Assembly: GCF_000621565.1 (NCBI RefSeq)
Contig: NZ_JHXZ01000012.1
Span: 1 to 64,000 of the forward strand
DNA length: 64,000 nt
Direction of reading: 5' to 3'
Origin: Butyrivibrio sp. LB2008
Lineage (GTDB): Bacteria; Bacillota; Clostridia; Lachnospirales; Lachnospiraceae
Shown here piece by piece: positions 7,783 through 15,177 of the stretch. The translations under genes were made by a program, and so were the position numbers. The number at the start of each line of letters is the position of its first letter. Within the stretch, counting starts at the first letter, position 1. Below the pieces are notes generated by a model. That model made no database searches. It was not told the origin of the DNA and saw only the letters and a program-made list of their open reading frames with translations.

Positions 7783-8016
7783 ATGAATGATGAACAGATA
7801 ATCATGATGCTACGAAACAACGGAATGCGAATAACTAAACAGAGAAAAATTGTGGCTAAGGTTATTGCTGAGAATAATGGTGTTTCATGCAAGACAATAT
7901 GCTGTATTGTCAAGAATAGAGACGAATCAATAGGGACAGCAACTGTTTATCGTATGATAAAAGAATTGGAGGACATTGGGGCTGTTGAGAGAATAGACAT
8001 GATCAAACATAATTGA
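7783..8016 (+). CDS. Mini-Fur: Fur-family DNA-binding domain only
   Basis: At 77 residues it matches the N-terminal winged helix of Fur-family regulators. Seen are RITKQRKIVAKVI, a helix with SCKTIC, and the recognition part IGTATVYRMIKELEDIGAV. Ordinary Fur proteins are about 130-150 residues; the dimerisation and metal-binding domain with its His/Cys clusters is absent. The frame ends cleanly 30 bases before the next gene, and no remnant of the missing half is seen in other frames. It may be a degenerate Fur or a competitor that binds DNA without sensing metal. It sits behind a metal-type operator. Confidence 0.75.
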   Translation: MNDEQIIMMLRNNGMRITKQRKIVAKVIAENNGVSCKTICCIVKNRDESIGTATVYRMIKELEDIGAVERIDMIKHN

Positions 8017-8046
8017 CGGCACCATTCCATAGAACAAGGAATTATT

Positions 8047-8745
8047 ATGCAATTAGAATTACAGAACATCAAAAAATCGTATGGCGAGGGTGGAAGCCGT
8101 ATTGAAGTACTTAAGGATATTAGTCTTGGCATTGAAAAAGGGGAGTTTGTGGTACTTCTTGGCCCGTCAGGTTCCGGAAAGTCCACTCTCCTTAATATAA
8201 TCGGAGGGATTGATACCGCCGATTCAGGCAAGATAATTATCAGAGAAAAGAGTATGGCGGATATGGATGAGAAGGCACTTACTTCATACAGAAGAGAGCA
8301 CCTTGGGTATATTTTTCAGATGTATAATCTAATCCCTAATCTTACCGTCAGAGAAAACATTGAGGTTGGGGCATATCTTTCCAAGAAACCGCTTGATATT
8401 GACGAAATCATAGAGGTACTTGGTCTAAAGGAACATCAGAACAAAATACCGAGTCAGTTGTCGGGAGGGCAGCAGCAAAGATGCTCGATAGGAAGAGCAA
8501 TCGTAAAGAATCCGGATATTCTTTTGTGCGACGAACCCACAGGAGCCCTCGATTACAATACTTCCAAGGAGATTCTTGCACTTATTGAAAGAGTTAACAA
8601 GGAATATGGAAATACGGTCATCATGGTCACTCACAATGATGCCATAAAAAATATGGCAGATTTTGTAGTGAAATTAAGAGACGGCGTTATAAGAAAGAGT
8701 TACAGAAATGAAACGAAACAAACAGCGGAAGAACTTGACTGGTAA
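8047..8745 (+). CDS. ABC transporter ATP-binding protein (LolD/MacB type)
   Basis: This 232-residue ATPase has Walker A GPSGSGKST, Q-loop FQMYNL, signature LSGGQQQR and Walker B ILLCDEPTGALD, followed by the H-loop MVTHND. The wording is that of ATPases paired with FtsX-like permeases, which typically move lipoproteins, peptides or lipids by mechanotransmission. It partners with the permease that begins at or just before its stop codon. The substrate is unknown. The operator at 7711 suggests expression with the iron genes. Confidence 0.9.
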   Translation: MQLELQNIKKSYGEGGSRIEVLKDISLGIEKGEFVVLLGPSGSGKSTLLNIIGGIDTADSGKIIIREKSMADMDEKALTSYRREHLGYIFQMYNLIPNLTVRENIEVGAYLSKKPLDIDEIIEVLGLKEHQNKIPSQLSGGQQQRCSIGRAIVKNPDILLCDEPTGALDYNTSKEILALIERVNKEYGNTVIMVTHNDAIKNMADFVVKLRDGVIRKSYRNETKQTAEELDW

Positions 8746-8746
8746 G

Positions 8747-11068
8747 ATGAAGAAACCGCTTAACAAAAGACTTATCAGAGAACTTACAGGCGATATTGGA
8801 AAATACATTGTTATTTTCATTCTGCTAGTTTTTTCAATAGGTTTTGTTTCGGGTTTTCTTGTTGCCGGTGAGAGCATGATTAAAGCTTATAATGAGAGCT
8901 TTGAAAAATATAACATAGAAGATGGGAACTTCAGAACAGAAGAGAAAATAACCGCCGCTCAAAAAGAGCGGATTGAGAAAAAAGGAGTTTCCATATTTGA
9001 AAACTTCTATATAGAAAAAGAATTTGATAACAACACAAAACTTAGAATATTTGCAAACAGGGAACAGATAGATAAGGTATGCGTGATGGAGGGAAGACTT
9101 CCGGATGACCTTTATGAGATTGCGATAGACAGAATGTATGCAGATAATAACGGGCTGAGTGTCGGAGACAAACTGGTTTCGGGAAGTGAGAGCTATGAGA
9201 TTGTAGGTCTCGTGGCATTGTCTGACTACAGCGCACTTTTTTACAGCAATAACGACATGATGTTTGACGCATCTGCATTTGGTGTTTCAGTTGTATCGGA
9301 TAAGCAATTTGCGGAATATGATGAAGCTAAGCTTCGTTACAACTATGCCTGGCTGTATGACGATAAACCACAGACTGACGAAGAAGAGAAAAAAGCTTCT
9401 GACGATCTGATGGACGTTCTGGCTAATATTGTTTCACTCGAGAATTTTGTTCCGGGATATCTTAATCAGTCGATTACATTCACGGGAGAAGATATTGTCG
9501 GCGACAAGGCAATGATGGAAGTTCTTTTGTACATAATAATCATCATTGTTGCTTTTGTATTCGGAGTTACGATCAATAACACTATACATAAAGAAGCTAC
9601 TGTAATAGGTACGCTCAGGGCGTCGGGATATACGATAAATGAGCTTATAAGACATTATATGTCAATGCCGCTTATAGTAACCGTTATCGCTGCAATTATC
9701 GGAAACATTCTGGGATATACATGTTTTAAGAACGTATGCGTTGCTATGTATTACGGAAGCTATTCACTTCCTACATATGTGACGATCTGGAGTGCGGAGG
9801 CTTTTTGGAAGACCACTGCAATTCCGGTAGTGATAATGATCTTTATAACTTATTTTGTCCTTAGGAAAAAACTGAGCTTAAGTCCTTTAAAGCTTATCAA
9901 GCGCGACCTTAGCGGGAAGAAGCCGCGGGCTGCGATTGCTTTGAATAAAAAGATAAGGTTTTTTGACCGTTTTCGCATACGAATTCTTATTCAGAATAAG
10001 AGTAGCTACATAATCCTCTTTATGGGGCTTTTGTTTGCAAATCTACTTCTCTTTTTCGGAATGATGCTTCCGCCGCTTCTTGTGCATTTTCAGGGAATCG
10101 TGACGGAGAACATGCTTGCAAAGCACACATATATGCTTCAGATTCCGGCAGGGGCGATAGATGACGAAGATGAATTGTCGGCGGCTTTTTCATATGTCTT
10201 TTTACTGAACAAGATAAGTACAAATAATCCGACGGCGGAGAAATTCTCTGCTTACGGGCTTAAGACAACGGGCGAAGGCGGAAGCAGGGTTGAAGATGTA
10301 AGCCTATATGGGATAAAAGAGAACAGCAAGTATATTCACGCTGACTTTGATGATAAGACAGTGCTTGTTTCTTCGGCGTATGCAGATAAGTACGGGCTTA
10401 AAGAAGGCGATGTGATAACACTTAAAGAGCCCTATGAAGATAAATATTACGGCTTTAATGTAACGGGGGTATATGACTACGACGGCGGAATTGCGGTCTT
10501 TATGAGCAAAAAACATCTAAATGACATAATGGGACTTTCGGAAGATATGTTCTCGGGATATTTCTCCGATACGGAAATTACTGATATAGAAGATAAGTAC
10601 ATTGGTACTGTCGTAGATGAAGAGTCGCTTACAAGAGTGTCGAGGCAGCTTATGATTTCGATGGGGAATCTCATGTACATGGTAGACGGGTTCTCGGTGG
10701 TCATGTTTATTGTGCTGATATATCTTTTGTCCAAACTCATCATCGAAAGGAATGTGCAGTCGATATCTATGGCTAAGATTCTGGGGTACACGGGAAAAGA
10801 GGTTGCTGCGTTGTATATAGTCCCCACAGCACTTGTGGTTGTGGCTTCGCTCCTTATTTCGTACCCGATATTGTCTTATGTCATGGTCGGAATATTCAGA
10901 GTGATGTTAAAGCAGATGATGAGCGGCTGGATGGTTATCTGGCTTGATCCGTCGGTTTATGTAAAGATGTTCCTCATGGGAATAATTACTTATGCGGTTG
11001 TTGCCGTTATTGAGTACAGGAAGATTGGTAAGATTCCGATGAGCGAGGCACTTAAGAATGTTGAGTGA
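8747..11068 (+). CDS. FtsX-family ABC transporter permease
   Basis: This large permease (773 residues from this ATG) has one N-terminal helix, an extracytoplasmic domain, three helices with FtsX/MacB character (FGVTINNTIHKEATVIGTLR), a second large external domain, and three final helices (SISMAKILGYTGKEV repeats the motif). The duplicated FtsX layout is that of lone permeases with two domains. An upstream ATG at 8708 overlaps the ATPase gene by 38 bases. I prefer 8747 because family members begin close to KRLIRELTGDIGKY and because it directly follows the ATPase stop. Neither start has a strong ribosome site, so translation is probably coupled. Confidence 0.85.
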   Translation: MKKPLNKRLIRELTGDIGKYIVIFILLVFSIGFVSGFLVAGESMIKAYNESFEKYNIEDGNFRTEEKITAAQKERIEKKGVSIFENFYIEKEFDNNTKLRIFANREQIDKVCVMEGRLPDDLYEIAIDRMYADNNGLSVGDKLVSGSESYEIVGLVALSDYSALFYSNNDMMFDASAFGVSVVSDKQFAEYDEAKLRYNYAWLYDDKPQTDEEEKKASDDLMDVLANIVSLENFVPGYLNQSITFTGEDIVGDKAMMEVLLYIIIIIVAFVFGVTINNTIHKEATVIGTLRASGYTINELIRHYMSMPLIVTVIAAIIGNILGYTCFKNVCVAMYYGSYSLPTYVTIWSAEAFWKTTAIPVVIMIFITYFVLRKKLSLSPLKLIKRDLSGKKPRAAIALNKKIRFFDRFRIRILIQNKSSYIILFMGLLFANLLLFFGMMLPPLLVHFQGIVTENMLAKHTYMLQIPAGAIDDEDELSAAFSYVFLLNKISTNNPTAEKFSAYGLKTTGEGGSRVEDVSLYGIKENSKYIHADFDDKTVLVSSAYADKYGLKEGDVITLKEPYEDKYYGFNVTGVYDYDGGIAVFMSKKHLNDIMGLSEDMFSGYFSDTEITDIEDKYIGTVVDEESLTRVSRQLMISMGNLMYMVDGFSVVMFIVLIYLLSKLIIERNVQSISMAKILGYTGKEVAALYIVPTALVVVASLLISYPILSYVMVGIFRVMLKQMMSGWMVIWLDPSVYVKMFLMGIITYAVVAVIEYRKIGKIPMSEALKNVE

Positions 11069-11157
11069 TGGATTTTGGGTAAATTACTCGGTGTGAACTA
11101 TGCAAGTTGACTAGGGTTTGAGCTTGCCGGATAAAAAAGATGAGAGGATGAAAAAAT

Positions 11158-11778
11158 ATGGGATTATTCAAAAAGTATGTAAATCAGGTGAGTAAACCGG
11201 AAGGTTTTCTGGGAAAGATGATGATTGATACTATGAACGGCGGACATGCGAAGATGGCTGACTGGGGAATATCGCACCTTCAGACAATTGCGCCGGATGA
11301 AATTCTGGAAGTCGGATGCGGGGGCGGAAGAAACGCATTTGCGCTTATGAAGAAGTATCCGTCTTCTAAGCTTACTGCAATTGATTATTCGGAGTTATCT
11401 GTTGAGAAGGCCAAGGCTTATAATGCAGATATGATATCGAGTGGACGTTGCAAGGTGCAGCAGGGGAATGTTGCTGAGCTTAATATGAATGAGCAGTTTG
11501 ATCTTGCTACTGCGTTCGAGACTATTTATTTCTGGCCGGGGCTTGAGAAATGTTTTGGTGAAGTGAATAAGGCACTTAAGCCCGGTGGAACATTCATGAT
11601 CGTAAATGAATCTGACGGAATGGACAAGGCAAGTCTTGGATTTGAGAAGATTGTTGAAGGCATGAAATGTCATACGATCGAAGATATCAAGAGTGCACTT
11701 AAAGGCGCAGGCTTTAAGAAGGTTGTTGCGGATCATCATGGAAACAAGCCGTGGATAACGGTTATCGCGAAAAAGTGA
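11158..11778 (+). CDS. Class I SAM-dependent methyltransferase
   Basis: This 206-residue enzyme has the SAM-binding motif I EVGCGGGRN, an acidic strand-2 end (TAIDYSE) and motif II-like FDLATAFETIYFWP. The C-terminal LKPGGTFMIVNE is typical of small-molecule methyltransferases. The substrate is not recognisable. It lies 90 bases after the permease on the same strand and may be cotranscribed. A short degraded echo of its own C terminus is visible just downstream (11801-11860). Confidence 0.8.
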   Translation: MGLFKKYVNQVSKPEGFLGKMMIDTMNGGHAKMADWGISHLQTIAPDEILEVGCGGGRNAFALMKKYPSSKLTAIDYSELSVEKAKAYNADMISSGRCKVQQGNVAELNMNEQFDLATAFETIYFWPGLEKCFGEVNKALKPGGTFMIVNESDGMDKASLGFEKIVEGMKCHTIEDIKSALKGAGFKKVVADHHGNKPWITVIAKK

Positions 11779-11800
11779 TAAAGGAAAATGATTTAAATGA

Positions 11801-11860
11801 GGTTTTTGTGAAGAAGTGATGAAGGCTTGGGTAACGGTTACTTCCAAAAAAGAATTGGGA
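11801..11860 (+). pseudogene. Possible remnant of a second methyltransferase tail
   Basis: Reading 11822 onward gives KAWVTVTSKK, which resembles the end KPWITVIAKK of the preceding gene. The stretch has no start and little upstream homology. It could be the remains of a tandem duplicate, but the match is only about ten codons. Confidence 0.35.
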
Positions 11861-11977
11861 ATAAGGTCTGAAGGAATGGGTGTGGAGAAATAAGGTCTGA
11901 ATGAATAAATGTAGTGGGGGCATGTTTGGGGATAAGCGGTTACTAATATAGAATGTCATATATGTGAGGTGCCGATT

Positions 11978-12334
11978 ATGTCAAATATTATAATAGCAGC
12001 GATTTTGGCAATGATTTTGTTCGCGGCTTTTAGCGGAGCGATTAAACACTTTAAGGGTGAAGGAGGTTGCTGCGGAGGCGGTGGCTCGACAGTGAAAGAA
12101 CCGGACAAAGAGCTTGCCGGTCCTGTTATAAAGACTAAAGTGTTTGAAATAGAAGGGATGCACTGTGAAAACTGTGTAAACCGAGTTAAGCGCGCAATAA
12201 ACAGAATTGACGGCGTTTCAGCCAAAGTCAATCTGCGAAGGAAAGAGGCGGTTGTCAGCTATGACAGGGAGATTGACGACAGCTCTTTTACCAGAGATAT
12301 AGAAGCTTTGGGATATACAATTACGGAGAAATGA
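11978..12334 (+). CDS. FeoB-associated-type Cys-rich membrane protein fused to an HMA domain
   Basis: The N-terminal 25 residues form one membrane helix followed by a Cys/Gly-rich patch (GGCCGGGG), like the small FeoB-associated Cys-rich proteins. From about residue 50 a heavy-metal-associated fold follows with metal site GMHCENC and the typical beta-alpha-beta continuation to DIEALGYTI. The product may be a membrane-tethered metal chaperone, perhaps for Cu or Fe handling; the metal cannot be told. The start at 11978 has GAGGT 7 nt upstream. It lies about 4.3 kb downstream of feoB in the same metal-related cluster. Confidence 0.8.
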   Translation: MSNIIIAAILAMILFAAFSGAIKHFKGEGGCCGGGGSTVKEPDKELAGPVIKTKVFEIEGMHCENCVNRVKRAINRIDGVSAKVNLRRKEAVVSYDREIDDSSFTRDIEALGYTITEK

Positions 12335-12584
12335 GGAAGAACACGCCAAGCAGCCGGAGCATGCATTAAGAATGCATTGTGTAAAGGTGCATTATAGGGG
12401 CGTTAGGTAAAGACTGCGAGGCTGAATAAGTGAAAGTATGCCTTAAGAGGATGAAAATCATGATGTAAGGCATATTTTAATAAGAGAATGCAGCGTTGAA
12501 ACGGTACACTGCGAATAGACTATTTTGATATTACGGTAGCTTGCATAAGCCCTTAATATAACATAATTTTAGGAAAGGGGAAGT

Positions 12585-13409
12585 ATGTCCGGACCTATCA
12601 CGATAGTAGTCGGACAATACGAAAAAAACATGGAAAAAAATTATTTTGACTTAACAGAGAGAGTGGCACTTATCACAGGATGTTCCTCGGGACTCGGAGT
12701 GCAGATGGCTAAAGCGCTTGCATCACAGGGATGCAATATCGTAGCTGTTGCCCGTCGTAAAAATCTTATTGATGAGGTTGCAAAAGAGATCGCTGAAAAG
12801 TATAAGGTTAAGGCGATAGGCGTTACATGTGATATCACAAGCACAGAAAATGTAGAAAATGCTGTTGATATTGTGATGCAGAAATTTGGAAGAATTGACA
12901 TTCTAATCAACAATGCAGGCACGGGATCGGGAGCTACAGCTGCCGAGAATGTTGAAGACTCGCAATTTGAAGGTGAAGTTGCGATAGATCTTACAGGAAG
13001 TTTCAAGATGGCAAGAGCGGTTGCAAAGAAAGCAATGATTCCCGCTGCATATGGCAGAATTATAAATATTGCTTCCATGTACGGACTTGTTGGAAATAAC
13101 ATTGCTCCTGCGGTTGCATATCATGCAGCAAAGGGTGGTGTAGTCAATCTTACAAGAGCGCTTGCTTCCGAGTGGGGAAATAAGGGCATTACGGTAAATG
13201 CGATCTGTCCCGGATATTTTGAAACACCGCTTACAAAAGAAACTTTGGACAGCGAGTTCTTCCAGCAGTACGCGCGAACAATGATTCCCATGCAGCGCTA
13301 TGGAAAAGAAGGAGAGCTTGACAGTGCGGCAATCTTCCTTTCATCTCCGGCAAGTACATATGTAAATGGAGTTATCCTTCCCGTTGACGGCGGATATACG
13401 GCCATGTAA
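12585..13409 (+). CDS. Short-chain dehydrogenase/reductase (gluconate 5-dehydrogenase-like)
   Basis: This 274-residue Rossmann oxidoreductase has cofactor motif TGCSSGLG, NNAG, the catalytic Ser in INIASMYG and the YxxxK pair in YHAAKGG. The end of the protein (VNGVILPVDGGYTAM) is classical for the family. The resemblance to sugar-acid dehydrogenases is by general flavour only. The start at 12585 follows AAAGGGG; an internal ATG at 12630 has no ribosome site. It appears to be a single-gene unit with a strong terminator. Confidence 0.85.
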   Translation: MSGPITIVVGQYEKNMEKNYFDLTERVALITGCSSGLGVQMAKALASQGCNIVAVARRKNLIDEVAKEIAEKYKVKAIGVTCDITSTENVENAVDIVMQKFGRIDILINNAGTGSGATAAENVEDSQFEGEVAIDLTGSFKMARAVAKKAMIPAAYGRIINIASMYGLVGNNIAPAVAYHAAKGGVVNLTRALASEWGNKGITVNAICPGYFETPLTKETLDSEFFQQYARTMIPMQRYGKEGELDSAAIFLSSPASTYVNGVILPVDGGYTAM

Positions 13410-13423
13410 AAGTGAAGAAAGTG

Positions 13424-13457
13424 AATCAATCCCGGACAACCTCCGGGATTGATTTTT
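13424..13457 (+). terminator. Intrinsic terminator after the dehydrogenase
   Basis: A perfect 13-bp stem (13424-13436 and 13442-13454) with a 5-nt loop is followed by T residues. The remainder to 13690 shows no gene or clear repeat. Confidence 0.9.
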
Positions 13458-13690
13458 CTGCTTTATATCATGGGGGATTTCTAAATACGTGATAGATGTG
13501 CAATTTAATTATTCAAGCTAAAACTTGTATGCATCGGCGTACAAAGCAACTCTTGCGATACCGTAGAATATTGGCGACAGATAATAACTGAGCTTGATTA
13601 AAACGTAATACTATGGTTAAACTGGATATGAATGAGTATTTGAGTATGCAATGGTAACATAAGGAAAAAATGATCTGGGAGAGAAAAGAT

Positions 13691-14218
13691 ATGAGAAGAG
13701 TGGCGTTGATCCTTGTTTTGGCTGTTACTACATTGACGGCGGTGAGCTGCGGCAAAAGAGAAAAAGAAAAAGAGATTGCTGAGGAAATAGAGGAAATATA
13801 CAAAGATGGCCCTACATCTGTTTATATTTCGCCGGATGCAGATCAAGATACGATTGATGGTCTTATATCATCTATAAAAGATTATAATGCACAATTAGAC
13901 GGCAGATGGCAGACTGCATCAATGTCTTATGAAGCCGATGGAAGTATGCAGCCGGAGTTCTATGTTGAGTTTACGGATAGTGAGATAAAATACGGACATC
14001 TTAAGGATGATGAGTTTGTTGTAGATCATGCCGATAAGATTGAGTCGATGTTATTCGGTGAAAAGTGTGTAATACAGGCAACATCACAAAACGGAGTTAA
14101 GTATACATACAGGACTTCGGAAAGTGACAGCAATATTCTCGAATACTATGAGACTTGGAACGAAGAGGAGTATCCTGACGCGTACAGAGGGGGTGCTTCA
14201 CTTAGCAGATGTGAGTAA
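13691..14218 (+). CDS. Small lipoprotein, function unknown
   Basis: The 175-residue product has a short export signal and Cys in VTTLTAVSC, an imperfect lipobox. A charged linker (KREKEKE) and a soluble domain of about 130 residues follow. I recognise no family; the domain holds the beta-rich pattern FYVEFTDSEIKYGHL, seen in secreted Lachnospiraceae proteins. The start at 13691 has GGGAGAG at 7 nt; the ATG at 13670 lies within that leader. It is followed directly by a hairpin repeat array. Confidence 0.65.
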   Translation: MRRVALILVLAVTTLTAVSCGKREKEKEIAEEIEEIYKDGPTSVYISPDADQDTIDGLISSIKDYNAQLDGRWQTASMSYEADGSMQPEFYVEFTDSEIKYGHLKDDEFVVDHADKIESMLFGEKCVIQATSQNGVKYTYRTSESDSNILEYYETWNEEEYPDAYRGGASLSRCE

Positions 14219-14238
14219 GTGCGTAAAGCAAAATTGTC

Positions 14239-14512
14239 ATCTGTGTTTTGGCGAGAAATTTCGGAGAAAAAACGGAGAACACAGATTGGAATTGAGTCAG
14301 CGATATCATTTATCTGTGTTTTAGCGAGAAATTTCGGAGAAAAAAACGGAAAACACAGATAAGAACTGTAGAAGTGAATATCCTTATCTGTGTTTGGCGA
14401 AAAAATCCGGGAAAAAGAGCCCCAAAACACAGATAAGACTTGAATAAGTGACACCATTTATCTGTTTTCAGGCAATAATCCTGAGGAAAAGAAAAACCCG
14501 AAAACAAGAATA
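14239..14512. repeat. Four-unit hairpin repeat, period 73-74 bp
   Basis: Units start at 14239, 14312, 14386 and 14460. Each begins ATCTGTGTTTT and ends AAAACACAGAT, so each folds into a stem-loop with about 11-bp arms. The interior carries GCGAGAAATTTCGGAG in units 1 and 2, is altered in unit 3, and the whole of unit 4 is degenerate. Gaps between units are about 25 bp and not conserved. No coding function is apparent. Confidence 0.85.
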
Positions 14513-14684
14513 GTAACAATAATATAGCCTTTTTCTAAAAAGATGTGCTATTATATGTGATGAAAATTTTATAAGAAGCGGAAGGTGTCCGCAGTTTGAT
14601 GTTTATTGAGAATTGTTTCTTAAATTTCCAATGAAAAAAAGTGATGTGCAAGGCAAACTGCTAGGGAAGCGCAAATTGACTTTT

Positions 14685-14985
14685 GTTCTATATCAAACTG
14701 TGGGTGAAAAGGGAAGCAGGTGCAAATCCTGCACGAACTCGTCACCGTGATTCGAAAGTTTATGACTTCTTGAATGAAATTACAGAAATCCGCACTGGTT
14801 GCGGATTTCGTGAGAAAGTGATTCAAGAGTCAACCAAGCCTAATCGACAAAGTCGATTCTAATTGGCTTGGTTGATACATTCTTGAACATTATGTTCAAG
14901 AATGTATACCAATCGATCAGCCGGGAGACCTGCCTGTCGCTGTACATGGGATACCCAAGCCACGAGGAACTGGTTGTACGAAGAA
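14685..14985 (+). promoter_or_regulatory. Cobalamin riboswitch with an expanded variable domain
   Basis: The core is recognisable by GGGAAGCAGGTGCAAATCC (14711-14729) with the following GTCACCGTGA, and by the B12 box AGCCGGGAGACCTGC (14919-14933). Between them are three strong stems: 14785-14794/14800-14809, 14830-14840/14865-14875, and 14875-14889/14893-14907 with a 3-nt loop. They are enclosed by CTTGAAT/ATTCAAG. This makes the aptamer longer than the roughly 200 nt usual for the class. It would bind adenosyl- or methylcobalamin and repress the downstream genes. Confidence 0.9.
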
Positions 14986-14987
14986 AT

Positions 14988-15020
14988 GGTTTGCTGTAAA
15001 ACGCAGCAAATTGGTTTTTT
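14988..15020 (+). terminator. Riboswitch terminator 1
   Basis: TTTGCTG/CAGCAAA with a 7-nt loop is followed by TTGG and six T residues. It lies directly after the aptamer and is probably part of the expression platform. Confidence 0.6.
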
Positions 15021-15047
15021 GCGCATTTTATATCGTATGGATTTAGG

Positions 15048-15076
15048 GCTCGTGTAACAATAAGCACGAGCTTTTT
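15048..15076 (+). terminator. Riboswitch terminator 2
   Basis: GCTCGTG (15048-15054) and CACGAGC (15065-15071) are followed by five T residues. This is the cleaner of the two terminators. Confidence 0.75.
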
Positions 15077-15080
15077 CAAT

Positions 15081-15108
15081 ATAAGTAGGAAATCAATTTC
15101 CTACTTAT
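15081..15108 (+). other. 12-bp perfect hairpin before the cbi operon
   Basis: Arms ATAAGTAGGAAA and TTTCCTACTTAT with a 4-nt loop lie between the terminators and the first gene. It closely resembles the hairpin at 2351-2395 in its TAGGA/TCCTA core. Its role is unknown; it may stabilise the mRNA 5' end. Confidence 0.6.
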
Positions 15109-15177
15109 ATAAAACCGCTCCGCTACACCTCATTTCTCAACGGCTTTCGTAATCATATATTTTCACGGAGGACTATT

